NCBI GenBank assembly: GCA_964470965.1
Contig: CAYYIS010000014.1
Span: 1-64,000, forward strand
Direction of reading: 5' to 3'
Origin: CAYYIS01 sp964470965
GTDB taxonomy: Bacteria > JAAXHH01 > JABIQT01
Length of the DNA: 64,000 nt
In this document: positions 54,140 through 63,183 of the stretch, one piece after another
Numbering within the stretch: the first letter of the stretch is position 1
How the letters are laid out: every line of letters starts with the position of its first letter
Made by a program: the position numbers and the translations under genes
The notes under the pieces: generated by a model
Told to the model about the DNA's origin: nothing
Database searches by the model: none
Seen by the model: the letters and a program-made list of their open reading frames with translations, nothing else

Positions 54140-55193
54140 GTTGGCTATTCCAGATTTTTAAATGTTCTTTTCGATAGCCGATACGAACCACCTGACCCGC
54201 TGTAAACGATTGGTCAGCCCTCACCTGCATCACAAGGCGTCCGATTGCCGTATCCACATAAACGCTCGTAAACGCCCCCAGGTTTTCAGCCAGTAAGACC
54301 TTTCCATCGATGGCGCCGGTGTCAGTCAGGTAAAGATATTCAGGCCGAATTCCACAGGTCACCTTCTCTGATGGCTGCATCGGGTAGGATGGGTGATCCT
54401 CATCAAGTGTGATGCCGCCGGAATGCAGTTTGAGACCGGTTTCACCACGTGCTATTTCGCCTTCAAAAAGATTCATTCCGGGACTACCTACGAAACCGGC
54501 TACGAAAGGATCAGATGGTGATTCGTATACCTCTGTCGGGGTGTCGAACTGCTGAATCTGACCATTCCGCATGACGACAATTCGATCGGCTAGCGCCATC
54601 GCTTCTTCCTGGTCATGCGTGACGTAGATTGTCGTAACCCCGGAAGTGCGCTGCTGCTCCCTTATGAATTCCCTCATCTCTAACCGACGATCCGCATCTA
54701 ACGTGCCGAGCGGTTCATCCATGAGATACATTATCGGTCGGCGTACCATTGCGCGGGCGAGAGCTACCCGTTGCTGATCCCCGCCGCCGAGCTGCCCCGG
54801 GTGACGATTTAACAGCGATGAGATGCCGACCCGCTCCGATACTTCCGAAACCATCTTTTGCCGGTCAACTGCGTTGAACCCCATGTTCTCGAGGGGAAAG
54901 CCGATATTCTGCGCCACGGTAAGATGCGGATACAGTGCGTAGAATTGAAAAACAAAGCCAACATCCCGTTCTGAAGGTGGCAATGACGAGATTTCAGACT
55001 CGTTGAGGAAAATACGGCCGGAGGTAGGAAGCTCCAGGCCGGCAAGCATGCGTAAAGTGGTTGTCTTACCGCAACCCGATGGTCCCAGAAAGACAATAAA
55101 TTCCCCTAGGTCTATTTCCATCGTGATGCCCTTCACCGCGTCGGTTCCATCGGGGTAGGTTTTGCGCAGTGCATCCAGGCATAAAAATGCCAT
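54129..55193 (-). CDS. ABC transporter ATP-binding protein (MsmK/UgpC type), ATPase 2 with altered signature
   Basis: A 354-residue importer ATPase paralogous to ATPase 1. Walker A GPSGCGKTT, Q-loop VFQFYALYP, Walker B YLMDEPL, D-loop GTLDADRR and H-loop VTHDQ are normal, but the signature reads LGGGDQQRVALARA instead of LSGGQ. The serine that touches ATP gamma-phosphate in LSGGQ is Gly here. C-terminal OB/TOBE domain is present (CGIRPEYLYL). ATG 55193 was chosen because MAFLCLDALRKTYP fits the family; the frame opens at 55346. It begins one base after the stop of the small membrane protein gene. Confidence 0.92.
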   Translation of the reverse strand: MAFLCLDALRKTYPDGTDAVKGITMEIDLGEFIVFLGPSGCGKTTTLRMLAGLELPTSGRIFLNESEISSLPPSERDVGFVFQFYALYPHLTVAQNIGFPLENMGFNAVDRQKMVSEVSERVGISSLLNRHPGQLGGGDQQRVALARAMVRRPIMYLMDEPLGTLDADRRLEMREFIREQQRTSGVTTIYVTHDQEEAMALADRIVVMRNGQIQQFDTPTEVYESPSDPFVAGFVGSPGMNLFEGEIARGETGLKLHSGGITLDEDHPSYPMQPSEKVTCGIRPEYLYLTDTGAIDGKVLLAENLGAFTSVYVDTAIGRLVMQVRADQSFTAGQVVRIGYRKEHLKIWNSQHAG

Positions 55194-55194
55194 G

Positions 55195-55365
55195 CTATAC
55201 GTCTCCCGGGAGGGAAGAAATCTTATGGGAGGTGATAATGTGAAGGATCGTGAAGGCGAGCGTGACGAAAAAACCAGCACGCAACCCTCCCTCCCACCAG
55301 GGCTGGAGTATTGTGATGATGCCCAGGCCCATTCCGCTGAGTGCAATGCGGTCGAGAAGTTTCAT
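55195..55365 (-). CDS. Small two-helix membrane protein of the ABC importer operon
   Basis: A 56-residue protein found by reading the gap between permease and ATPase genes. It opens MKLLDRIALSGMGLGI and has two hydrophobic stretches (ALSGMGLGIITIL and FFVTLAFTILHII) separated by the polar turn QPWWEGGLRAG. The gap is otherwise unexplained. Its stop (TAG) ends one base before the ATPase 2 ATG, and its start lies 18 bases after the permease stop, which fits an operon gene. The ribosome site is weak (ACGGA). Its place recalls GlpU, the two-helix protein in the rhizobial glycerol importer operon, which also has two ATPases and two permeases. Homology to GlpU is not shown. Confidence 0.68.
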   Translation of the reverse strand: MKLLDRIALSGMGLGIITILQPWWEGGLRAGFFVTLAFTILHIITSHKISSLPGDV

Positions 55366-55383
55366 AATCCGTTTAAGCCTTTA

Positions 55384-56247
55384 CTACTGCTTTATGGTCC
55401 CGAATGTAACCCCCCGCAGGAGGTGTTTTCGAACAAGTACCGTGAACACGACGATAGGAACGACAAAGAGGATAACACCGGCTGCGATTTGAGGCCAGGG
55501 CACCCCCTGTATATTTCCCTGAAGCCCTGCGAAATATACCGGAACCGTCACGGCCCGCGTGTTGTTCAGTGTAAGCGCGAAAGCGTATTCGTTCCAGGCG
55601 GAGATCAGGCAGAAAACGGCCGTAACCGCCATGCCGGTACGTGCACGGGGGACGATAATAGTCCAGAATACATGCAGGCGGGAGTAACCATCCACCAGGG
55701 CTGCTTCCTCGTAGGCCTTAGGGATCTCATCGATGAACCCCTTCATCAACCACACCGCCAGTGAAAGATTAAAAGAGGTATACAGCAAAATCAGACCCAG
55801 GTGTGTGTTCTGCAGGTCGAAATGACGGTACATCATCAAAATAGGCACAACTACCGCCAGGGGTGGTAGAAACCGCGTGGATAAAATGAAGAACAACCAG
55901 TCTTTCGATCCTGAAAATTGAAACCTGCTGAACCCGTATGCGCAGGCTGTCCCCAGTGTGACTGCAGCCAGCGTGCTCAAGAGGCCGATGATGAGGCTGT
56001 TCCAGAGATAAGAGAAAAATGATTGTGTAACGCCTGCATGGGCTTCCGCCAACTGGGAGTAGGCGTCGATTGTTAACGGATACTGCATGGATTTTTTTTC
56101 CGTTTGTGTGGCAAATGAGGGAATAACTCTGGGCGTCGTGTTGATGGCATCCGATCTATTTTTAAGCGAGGTAGACGCCAGCCACATCAGCGGCAAAAGC
56201 GCGAGAGAGAAATAGGTTATGATGACGGTCCATCTCAGTAGCCTCAC
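55384..56247 (-). CDS. ABC transporter permease, MalG type
   Basis: A 287-residue inner membrane protein with six predicted helices. The EAA loop that docks on the ATPase is YEEAALVDGYSRLHVFWTII, complete with the conserved Gly. A longer periplasmic part (about residues 40-75) follows the first helix. Its start overlaps the stop of the MalF-type gene by four bases. It is the fourth-to-last gene of the operon and precedes the 56-residue membrane protein. Confidence 0.92.
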   Translation of the reverse strand: MRLLRWTVIITYFSLALLPLMWLASTSLKNRSDAINTTPRVIPSFATQTEKKSMQYPLTIDAYSQLAEAHAGVTQSFFSYLWNSLIIGLLSTLAAVTLGTACAYGFSRFQFSGSKDWLFFILSTRFLPPLAVVVPILMMYRHFDLQNTHLGLILLYTSFNLSLAVWLMKGFIDEIPKAYEEAALVDGYSRLHVFWTIIVPRARTGMAVTAVFCLISAWNEYAFALTLNNTRAVTVPVYFAGLQGNIQGVPWPQIAAGVILFVVPIVVFTVLVRKHLLRGVTFGTIKQ

Positions 56248-57134
56248 GCCGCTCTCCCCTGTCTGCGTTGAACGGCATCGATATACCTTATAAACACACT
56301 GGCCAGGGCTATTACGATCACCAGAATTACCAGGGCATAGGCGCTACCCAGTCCAATATTATAGTCTCGAAGCATGACCTGGTACAACAGGGCGCTCAGC
56401 GTCTGTGTAGCGGAGTCATTGGGGCCGGTTATTGCCATGACCAGGTCAAACTGTTTGAGGGCGTCTGTGGTCCGAAACAAAACTGCCAGAAACAGGAGCG
56501 GGGCACACAGAGGCAGAGTGATCCTGCGGAACACGATCCACCTGGAAGCCCGGTCGATGGCAGCGGCTTCATATAAATAAACAGGTATCGCCTGCAATCC
56601 AGCCAGGGCGATGAGCATCATGAACGGTGTCCACATCCAAATATCAACCAGCAGGATTGAAAACAGCTTGAGACCCGGATCCGTCAGCCACTGTGGTTGT
56701 CCGGAACCCAGGATTCCCAGTATCTGGTTCAGGATGCCGTAGTTGCCGTTGAGGATCAGGTTCCAGTACAACCCCATGACCGCGGGGGAAAGCATCATGG
56801 GTAATAACAGCAGCGTTAGAATAACGCTTTTGGCGCGAAAAGCGTCACGCAGGGCAAGCGCGAGGATGAAGCCGAGCGCCAATTCAATGGCTACTGCGAA
56901 GAAAACGAACAGGGCTGTTGTCCGAACAGCGGCGCCGAACTTGGTCTGTGAAAACACGATGCCGAAATTTTTTCCACCGACAAACGATCGGGCTCCACCG
57001 CTTAATTCCGCATCCGTAAAACTGAGTGCGATGTTATAGAGGAGCGGGAAGATATTTAGAGCGATCAGCAGAACCAGAGCAGGCATGATGAACGCGTATT
57101 TCAGCCTCCGGGCACGCTGTTCCTCTTTCGTCAT
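56244..57134 (-). CDS. ABC transporter permease, MalF type
   Basis: A 296-residue membrane protein with six predicted helices. The EAA loop reads YEAAAIDRASRWIVFRRITLP; the usual Gly after Asp is Arg. The first helix (YAFIMPALVLLIALNIFPLLYN) and the region GLYWNLILNGNYGILNQ are typical of sugar and polyol importers. Its start codon shares one base with the stop of the binding protein (TAATG), and its end overlaps the next permease by four bases. Confidence 0.92.
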   Translation of the reverse strand: MTKEEQRARRLKYAFIMPALVLLIALNIFPLLYNIALSFTDAELSGGARSFVGGKNFGIVFSQTKFGAAVRTTALFVFFAVAIELALGFILALALRDAFRAKSVILTLLLLPMMLSPAVMGLYWNLILNGNYGILNQILGILGSGQPQWLTDPGLKLFSILLVDIWMWTPFMMLIALAGLQAIPVYLYEAAAIDRASRWIVFRRITLPLCAPLLFLAVLFRTTDALKQFDLVMAITGPNDSATQTLSALLYQVMLRDYNIGLGSAYALVILVIVIALASVFIRYIDAVQRRQGRAA

Positions 57135-58462
57135 TACCGCAACCCTGCGTCCTGCATTATCCTTCCATGCTTCTCTGCGATGGCATTGAGTGCATCCTGG
57201 GAGGAGGTCACGCTATCCAGAGCTTCACCTAAATGTTGCTGCGCCACGGCGAGCAATTCGTTGTAAACAGGCACGTTCCAGAAATCCTGGAGATAATCGA
57301 GTGACTCAGCGAACGGTTCATTGTACGGCGTAGCCTGCCGAAATGCTTCACTGCTTAAAATAGCAGTATCGGCCGTGAAGCCAGCCTTTTTGGTGATCCA
57401 CTGCTCCTGTTTATCAGTTTCCAGGAACCAGGAAATGAACTGCTTAGCGAGCGTCTGCTGTGTTTCCGAGACTTTGGATGAGATACTGAATCCCTGTCCT
57501 CCCAGACTGACAAAGCGCCGATCGCCGCGCGCAGGCATCATGAAGAAGCCTGTCGTTTCGCCCATCTGTTCTACGATGCCGGGAAAAAAGGCGTAATAAT
57601 CCATCATCATGGCCACGGAGCCATTCGTGTATGCCTCCAGAACCTTTGCATAGTCCATATTGCTGCCGCCGGGAGGCGTGAAGGTTAACAGCTCTTTGAA
57701 GAATTCGAGCGCCTGCACAGTTTCATTGCTGTTCACATGCCCCTCCACCTCATACGTTTCCTGGTCACCCCAGCTGCCCCCGTAGGCCCACATGACTTGC
57801 TGGAATCCCATCACGAGAGAATCATATCCGCGACCGGTCAAAATGGCGGTGCCGTAACGACTGTCTGCTGGACGGGTGAAAAAATCCGCTATATCCCGGA
57901 ACTCATCCCAGGTGTCTGGGGGGGTAAGATCCCGTCCGTATTTTTTCTTGAATGCCGCATTCTCGTCCGGATTTTCGAACCAGTCCTTCCGGTACGTGAA
58001 CCCGATGGCATCCGTCTCACACGGCGCAGCAAAAAACTTGCCGCTGCCCGGTGGATATTCGCACAGATAACGGGCGGCACGGGGATGCACCTTGTCCATA
58101 TCTATCGCCGATGGAAGCCAGTCGGTCAATTCGATGTACAGACCTTTGGTGGCGCCGCGTCCGATCCACTGGCTGTCACCGATCACAATATCGAAGTCGG
58201 TCTGATTGTTGCCAAAGTTGAGAAAGACCTGGTCCTGGTAAGATCCCCATGGGATCTGGTGAACCTTAACCGCGATTCCGGTCTCCTGCTCAAAGACATT
58301 TCCGAGTTCCTGCAAACCATCCGCCGGATCCCACTGAGCCCACCAGATGGTAATCGTCGGTTTCGAGGGCACGTCCTGTCCGCCGCAGGCAACGGTTCCC
58401 AGTACGATGAGCGCGAACAAGAATTTGCATAGCGCGCAGAATGACAAAGGCCGCTTCATCAT
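57134..58462 (-). CDS. ABC transporter substrate-binding lipoprotein, family 1 (sugar/polyol type)
   Basis: A 442-residue extracytoplasmic binding protein, first gene of the importer operon. It has a signal peptide with lipobox GTVAC (Cys about residue 26). After this comes ITIWWAQWDPADGLQELGNVFEQETGIAVKV, the usual opening of family 1 binding proteins, and a central segment VMWAYGGSWGD. The ligand should be a sugar or polyol, but it cannot be named. Two adjacent ATG codons compete for the start; AGGGGAG lies four and seven bases upstream. A strong promoter is seen upstream. Confidence 0.92.
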   Translation of the reverse strand: MMKRPLSFCALCKFLFALIVLGTVACGGQDVPSKPTITIWWAQWDPADGLQELGNVFEQETGIAVKVHQIPWGSYQDQVFLNFGNNQTDFDIVIGDSQWIGRGATKGLYIELTDWLPSAIDMDKVHPRAARYLCEYPPGSGKFFAAPCETDAIGFTYRKDWFENPDENAAFKKKYGRDLTPPDTWDEFRDIADFFTRPADSRYGTAILTGRGYDSLVMGFQQVMWAYGGSWGDQETYEVEGHVNSNETVQALEFFKELLTFTPPGGSNMDYAKVLEAYTNGSVAMMMDYYAFFPGIVEQMGETTGFFMMPARGDRRFVSLGGQGFSISSKVSETQQTLAKQFISWFLETDKQEQWITKKAGFTADTAILSSEAFRQATPYNEPFAESLDYLQDFWNVPVYNELLAVAQQHLGEALDSVTSSQDALNAIAEKHGRIMQDAGLR

Positions 58463-58762
58463 AACACTCCCCTTACTTTGTGAGATATGGGTAAATTCAG
58501 GTTCAGCGCTATAATATCCGAAACGGTATAAAAGTCAAGGATATTGTTTCATGAATTGAAGATTGAAGGACAGGGATAGAGAATTGTGAAATCCCGTGCT
58601 TTCAACGGGTTACCTGAAAATAATCCATCACGTTCGACCGTATTGTCAAGTTGGATTGAAAATTCTGGCATTAATGATCCAGAAACGTATATTAAGGCAC
58701 CAAATCAATTCTGAATATGATCGCCCAAAATCAGGCCGAGATCACTGTGAATGAGGTCAACG
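58463..58762. other. Divergent regulatory region between ABC operon and enolase-superfamily gene
   Basis: About 300 bases holding promoters for both directions. The ABC operon promoter is listed separately. AT-rich sequence at 58540-58720 may carry a regulator site or the promoter for the plus-strand genes; I could not assign an operator. Confidence 0.45.
58511..58538 (-). promoter_or_regulatory. Predicted sigma-70-type promoter of the ABC importer operon
   Basis: On the minus strand TTGACT (58538-58533, five of six) and TATTAT (58516-58511, five of six) stand 16 bases apart. Transcription would begin about 40 bases before the binding-protein gene. Confidence 0.6.
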
Positions 58763-59767
58763 ATGAAAATAACGGCGGTGGACCTGTTTGAGGTAGAGAT
58801 TCCCCCGATTCCCCCGATCGCGAGATATTATCCTAAAATTTACGATATTACGCTGTGCCGTGTCCAGACCGACGAGGGGGTACAGGGATGGGGAGAATAC
58901 CAGGGCACGCGGACGGTTCACGAAGCAACGGTTCAGGGATATCTTCAGCAGGATCCGCTTACGCTTGATCCATTTGTGCAACCGGATTTTATGACATGCG
59001 CGCTTCTCGATATCGCCGGCCAGGTATTTGGTGTTCCGCTGCATCGGTTTTTCGGTCCCAGGGTTCGAGATGAAGTGCCGGTATCGTACTGGTCCTGCCC
59101 AATGGAACCCGCGGAAACGGCTGCTGAAGCTGAAGTCGGTGCAGGTCTGGGGTTTACGAACCACAAGCTCAAGGCGCGTTCCTGGAATATCGTGGAGACC
59201 ATAAAATTGATGACGGCGGCAGTCGGGCCGGATTACACGATTGGTATAGATCCGAACACGGAGTTCAGACTGCCCCACGTAGCAGCGGGATTGGCCTCGG
59301 AACTGGAGCCCTACGGCACGGTGGCCAACTTCGAAGATCCGGTATTGAAAAACAATTTTGACTGGTACCGGCTCCTTCGTGAAAAAACCGTGATTCCCAT
59401 TGCGCTTCATCTTGGTGATCCGGCAGCTGTTCTGAATGCCGCCAAGTCAGAATGTATAGACTACGTGAACCTGGGTGGGCCCGCACAGCAGGTTCGCAAG
59501 GCAGCTGCCATTGCGGAAGCTGCAGACATACCGTGCTGGGTGCAGATGGGCGGGCTCTGTCTAGGCGTTCTGGCGGCGTACTCCGTCCACGTACAGGCGA
59601 CGATTTTGAACGCTACCCTGCCATGTGATGAACTGCCGTTTACACGCGTGGCGGATGTTCTGGATGACGGCCTTGAACTCAAAAATGGTCATTTCAAGGT
59701 TCCTCAGGCGCCGGGACTCGGTGTGTCGGTCGATATGAAAATCGTTGAACAATATAGGGTCGGTTAA
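58763..59767 (+). CDS. Mandelate racemase/muconate lactonizing enzyme-family protein (divergent KxK type)
   Basis: A 334-residue enolase-superfamily protein. The KxK pair is K135-L-K137 (NHKLKARS), and the metal-site candidates are D163 (IDPNTEF) and E191 (NFEDPV). At the third metal position, usually Glu, it has HLGDP, so H216 or D219 may serve. GGLCLGVLAAYSVHVQA is the region normally carrying the last active-site residues. ATG 58763 was chosen over 58751 because GAGGT lies five bases upstream. It is shorter than the other three enolase-superfamily proteins in the window and is followed after 9 bases by the DUF6785-like gene. Confidence 0.83.
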   Translation: MKITAVDLFEVEIPPIPPIARYYPKIYDITLCRVQTDEGVQGWGEYQGTRTVHEATVQGYLQQDPLTLDPFVQPDFMTCALLDIAGQVFGVPLHRFFGPRVRDEVPVSYWSCPMEPAETAAEAEVGAGLGFTNHKLKARSWNIVETIKLMTAAVGPDYTIGIDPNTEFRLPHVAAGLASELEPYGTVANFEDPVLKNNFDWYRLLREKTVIPIALHLGDPAAVLNAAKSECIDYVNLGGPAQQVRKAAAIAEAADIPCWVQMGGLCLGVLAAYSVHVQATILNATLPCDELPFTRVADVLDDGLELKNGHFKVPQAPGLGVSVDMKIVEQYRVG

Positions 59768-59776
59768 TCCTCGATC

Positions 59777-61756
59777 ATGTCCGTAACACCTGACGGCACA
59801 ACGCCTTCCTCCATCCAATTGCACGATTCTTCAGATCACAGGCCTGACCTGCGACTGACCTACCGGTCCGTTCTTCTCGGATTTTTGCTCGCCATGGTCG
59901 TGGTTGTCTGGGTACCTTACTGCATGTACATCATGCGGGGTCCACGGATGACGCTCAGTCATATGTCCGTGGCGACGCTCATTCTGTTTTTCTGCATGAT
60001 ATTCTGTGTTCAGGTTCCATTGCAGAAATGGAAGCCTAAATGGGCGTTCAGCGCCTCGGAACTCATGGTCATGTTTTCCATGACACTGCTGGCTTCCACC
60101 ATTCCAGGCAAAGCGTTTGTGGATTACTTCCTTGGTCTGGTCGGTACCCCCAATTACTATGCATCCCCGGAAAACCGCTGGGTTGATGTTTTCTTCGAAT
60201 TTCTACCCGACTGGCTCATTGTGGAGGCTGGCGCCGCGCAGATGTTCTACGAAGGAACAGGCAGCAGTGGCGTCATATGGGGTGAATGGATTATTCCGAT
60301 GTTCTGGTGGCTTAATATGCTGGCCGCCATGTTTCTGGTAACGTCCTGCGTGACTGTGATTTTTCGCCGTCAATGGGTAGAATATGAACGCCTGGCATTT
60401 CCGCTGGTGCGGATTCCATTGGAATTGATCGAAAAAGTCGGGAGTGGAAAGGGAATACCTGATTTCATGCGAGGACGCTTTTTTTGGGCGGGCTTCACTG
60501 TCACACTTGCCTTGCTGCTTTGGAACTGTGTCAGTTACTTCGGTTGGGTACCCCCGATACCGATAGGAACGCAATATCGCACCACGATCACTTTGAGTCA
60601 TTCCATTCCTCCGATTACAGTGCAGTTCAACATCTTCGCCATGTGTTTTGCGTTCTTCGCCGACCTAACGGTACTCTTCAGTATCTGGTTCTTTTATTTG
60701 GTTGCGATCCTTGAGATAGGCGTGCTGAATCAACTGGGTATTTCCGCAAGCGGCGCCGCTGGAGGCGCCGCCTGGGCAGTGAAATCACAGCATTTCGGAG
60801 GGTTCTGGATCTTCGTATTTTGGGGATTCTGGGTGGCGCGCCATCATCTCAGAGATGTGTTTGGAAAGGCGTTCGGACGGCGTCCGGACGTGGACGACTC
60901 CGATGAGCTGTTTTCGTACCGCATGGCGCTTATCGGCCTGACCGCCGGACTGTTGTATATCGGGTTCTGGCTGAATCAAACAGGTATGTCTGTTCCGGTT
61001 ATCATGTTATTCCTGGTCATAACCCTCCTGCTATATATCGGAGTGGCACGGATTGTCGCCGAGACCGGCATGGTGTTTCTCGATCTGCCCGTCAACTCTA
61101 ACGACTTCACGGTAGTAGCCATCGGTTCCTCAAACCTTTCTCCTACCAACCTGACCGCCCTCGGGTTGGGGCACGCGATTTCACACAATCATCGCGGCAT
61201 GGGGTTGTCTTCGCTCATACACAGTCTGAAGGTAGCCGATTCGATCGTCCGCACCAAACGGGGATTGTTTCGTGTGATTACTTGCACAATGGTTCTTGCG
61301 TTCATCGTGACCATCGGCTTTGCTGTTTACATGTTTTCTACAGGCAACGGTGCTCATGGTACGGCCGCTATGAATGTGAGTTCCTTTTACAATCAGGTTG
61401 TCACGTGGCAGAATAATCCTACCGTCATCACCAATGTAGAGCTTTATTTTCTTGGCCTGGGGGGATTGATTACATCTGTCCTTCTATTCATGCACTACAG
61501 GCTCCCGTGGTGGCCGCTGCATCCGATCGGCTATACCATCGCCTATGCTGAAATTATCGCCTTGGAAATCGTCTCAATTTTTCTTGTCTGGCTGATCAAA
61601 TGGCTTCTGCTCAAACTCGGCGGCATCGAACTGTACCGGAAGACGCAACCGATTGCTATTGGGGTACTGCTCGGTTATTCTACCGGTGTCGCCATCTCTT
61701 TCGTCGTGGATTTCATCTGGTTTCCGGGTGGGGGGCATGGCGTGCACAACTGGTAA
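59777..61756 (+). CDS. DUF6785/DUF6784-like large membrane protein (OPT-related)
   Basis: A 659-residue protein with about 14-16 membrane helices after a 25-residue soluble tail. Recognised parts are MGxxxH-like NHRGMGLSSLIHSLKVAD near residue 470, ARIVAETGMVFLDLPVN, and the C-terminal HPIGYTIAYAE and FPGGGHGVHNW. These recall the DUF6785/DUF6784 proteins distantly linked to oligopeptide (OPT) transporters. A transporter role is likely but unproven, and the substrate is unknown. No clear ribosome site is seen, so translation may be coupled to the enolase-superfamily gene 9 bases upstream. Confidence 0.75.
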   Translation: MSVTPDGTTPSSIQLHDSSDHRPDLRLTYRSVLLGFLLAMVVVVWVPYCMYIMRGPRMTLSHMSVATLILFFCMIFCVQVPLQKWKPKWAFSASELMVMFSMTLLASTIPGKAFVDYFLGLVGTPNYYASPENRWVDVFFEFLPDWLIVEAGAAQMFYEGTGSSGVIWGEWIIPMFWWLNMLAAMFLVTSCVTVIFRRQWVEYERLAFPLVRIPLELIEKVGSGKGIPDFMRGRFFWAGFTVTLALLLWNCVSYFGWVPPIPIGTQYRTTITLSHSIPPITVQFNIFAMCFAFFADLTVLFSIWFFYLVAILEIGVLNQLGISASGAAGGAAWAVKSQHFGGFWIFVFWGFWVARHHLRDVFGKAFGRRPDVDDSDELFSYRMALIGLTAGLLYIGFWLNQTGMSVPVIMLFLVITLLLYIGVARIVAETGMVFLDLPVNSNDFTVVAIGSSNLSPTNLTALGLGHAISHNHRGMGLSSLIHSLKVADSIVRTKRGLFRVITCTMVLAFIVTIGFAVYMFSTGNGAHGTAAMNVSSFYNQVVTWQNNPTVITNVELYFLGLGGLITSVLLFMHYRLPWWPLHPIGYTIAYAEIIALEIVSIFLVWLIKWLLLKLGGIELYRKTQPIAIGVLLGYSTGVAISFVVDFIWFPGGGHGVHNW

Positions 61757-62042
61757 CATCGCGGAAAGGCCTGTCATAGGTGACACGACCTTCATACACC
61801 GTACCCCGCATCAACACTGACACCGGCTCAGCACACGTTGTTCAGGGCAGAGCAGGCAATCGCTCCTGCCGCCTTGGTCACATCAGTGAGCCAATGCCGG
61901 CTTTCCTACGCTATTTTCCTCATTCACACGTGATCGGAAAGGGGAAGGAGGGAAGGTCCGGTCGTCAGAGACAGCGGCGGCTGTTATCCGGGAAATCCGG
62001 ATCCGGCGATTGAAGACCTGACCAATTTAAAGGGAGGAATCG

Positions 62043-62951
62043 ATGGAAATTTATCAGGGCGCCTGGCCGACAATGGTGACGCCACTCGACGAGAAATTTA
62101 ATATAGACCGGGATGGATACGTTGCATTGATAGATTGGTACATCTCCCATGGGGCGGGCGGCCTGTATGCAAACTGTGCCACAAGCGAAATGGATATTTT
62201 AAGCGTGGATGAACAGATAGTTTTGGTGCAGGATGCCGTTCTCACCTCTGGCGGGAGGGTTCCGGTTGCGGCTACCGGCAACATGGGGGCAACCATTGAG
62301 GAGCAAGTGGATCTGTGCCGACGTGTTGCTGACGCAGGGGCCGACATCGTGATGCTGGTGGTGCCGGCCGGTGATATGAGTGATGATGACCTGGAACGGT
62401 ATTTCATGACGTTCACAGAGACAGTGAACAGCCCTTTCGGTATCTATGAATGGCCTATAACGGGCATGAGGCATCTCAGCGTGGATCTGGTTAGTAAACT
62501 GGCCCGGACGGGTAGGTTTTTGGCATACAAGGAAACAAGCTGCGACATCGGTAAACTGGAAGAGATGCTGAGAGTTACCAATTCAACACCGTTAGCGCTC
62601 CTCCAGGCGAATATCCCTTTTCTCCTGCCGTTCATTAAAGCAGGTGGACGTGGCACGATGAGCATATCGTCCTCGTTTGTTCCGGATCTGGTCGATGCCG
62701 TAATAAAGGCAGCCCGAGAGGAGGAACCGAGGGCCGAGATTCTACACCAGGCTCTGTGTGTAATGGATCTTGTCCAACGTGCGGTCCATCCCGCGGGCAC
62801 CAAATATCTTCTACAGAAGCGCGGGGTGCCGATGGCTTCACGCACACGACGTATCCCTCACGACCTGAGCGCCGAACAACGATATGCGCTGGATTACGCC
62901 TCTGCGGACTGGATAGATGAGAATGGTGCGTTGAGAGTCCTGGAAGCATGA
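62043..62951 (+). CDS. Dihydrodipicolinate synthase/N-acetylneuraminate lyase-family protein
   Basis: A 302-residue TIM-barrel aldolase or dehydratase of class I. The Schiff-base lysine is K163 in AYKETSCDIG, and Y135 stands in FGIYEWP. The N-terminal pyruvate-binding loop, normally GTTGE, reads CATSEM, so the substrate may differ from the classical ones. It suits cleavage of 2-keto-3-deoxy sugar acids made by the dehydratases in this window (inference). GGGAGG five bases before the ATG is a strong site. It follows the membrane-protein gene by 286 bases. Confidence 0.87.
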   Translation: MEIYQGAWPTMVTPLDEKFNIDRDGYVALIDWYISHGAGGLYANCATSEMDILSVDEQIVLVQDAVLTSGGRVPVAATGNMGATIEEQVDLCRRVADAGADIVMLVVPAGDMSDDDLERYFMTFTETVNSPFGIYEWPITGMRHLSVDLVSKLARTGRFLAYKETSCDIGKLEEMLRVTNSTPLALLQANIPFLLPFIKAGGRGTMSISSSFVPDLVDAVIKAAREEEPRAEILHQALCVMDLVQRAVHPAGTKYLLQKRGVPMASRTRRIPHDLSAEQRYALDYASADWIDENGALRVLEA

Positions 62952-62961
62952 TGTTCACAAT

Positions 62962-62988
62962 GGGGCCTGTGGTCGCTATCCACGGCCC
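62962..62988 (+). terminator. Weak hairpin between converging genes
   Basis: GGGGCCTGTGG and CCACGGCCCT can form an imperfect stem around TCGCTAT, just after the lyase gene. No T run follows, so it is at best a weak or bidirectional terminator. Confidence 0.28.
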
Positions 62989-63183
62989 TTGCATCGAGAC
63001 CTATCCGTACCCATCACCGGACGCTTGTTGTTACATTCGGGATTGACAACCGTTATATCCGTAACATCCACTTCATGATTTTCTCAAGGCGCCATGTCGG
63101 CCGTAAGAAGCGGTACACGCTGACCGCGATCTACCGTATCAGTCAGCCCTACCGTCACCATTGTGACTCCACCGGTAGTAGTA

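Noticed and set aside
57737..58432. 231-codon plus-strand frame opposite the ABC binding protein
   Set aside because: Antisense to a typical lipoprotein with signal peptide and promoter; no family marks.
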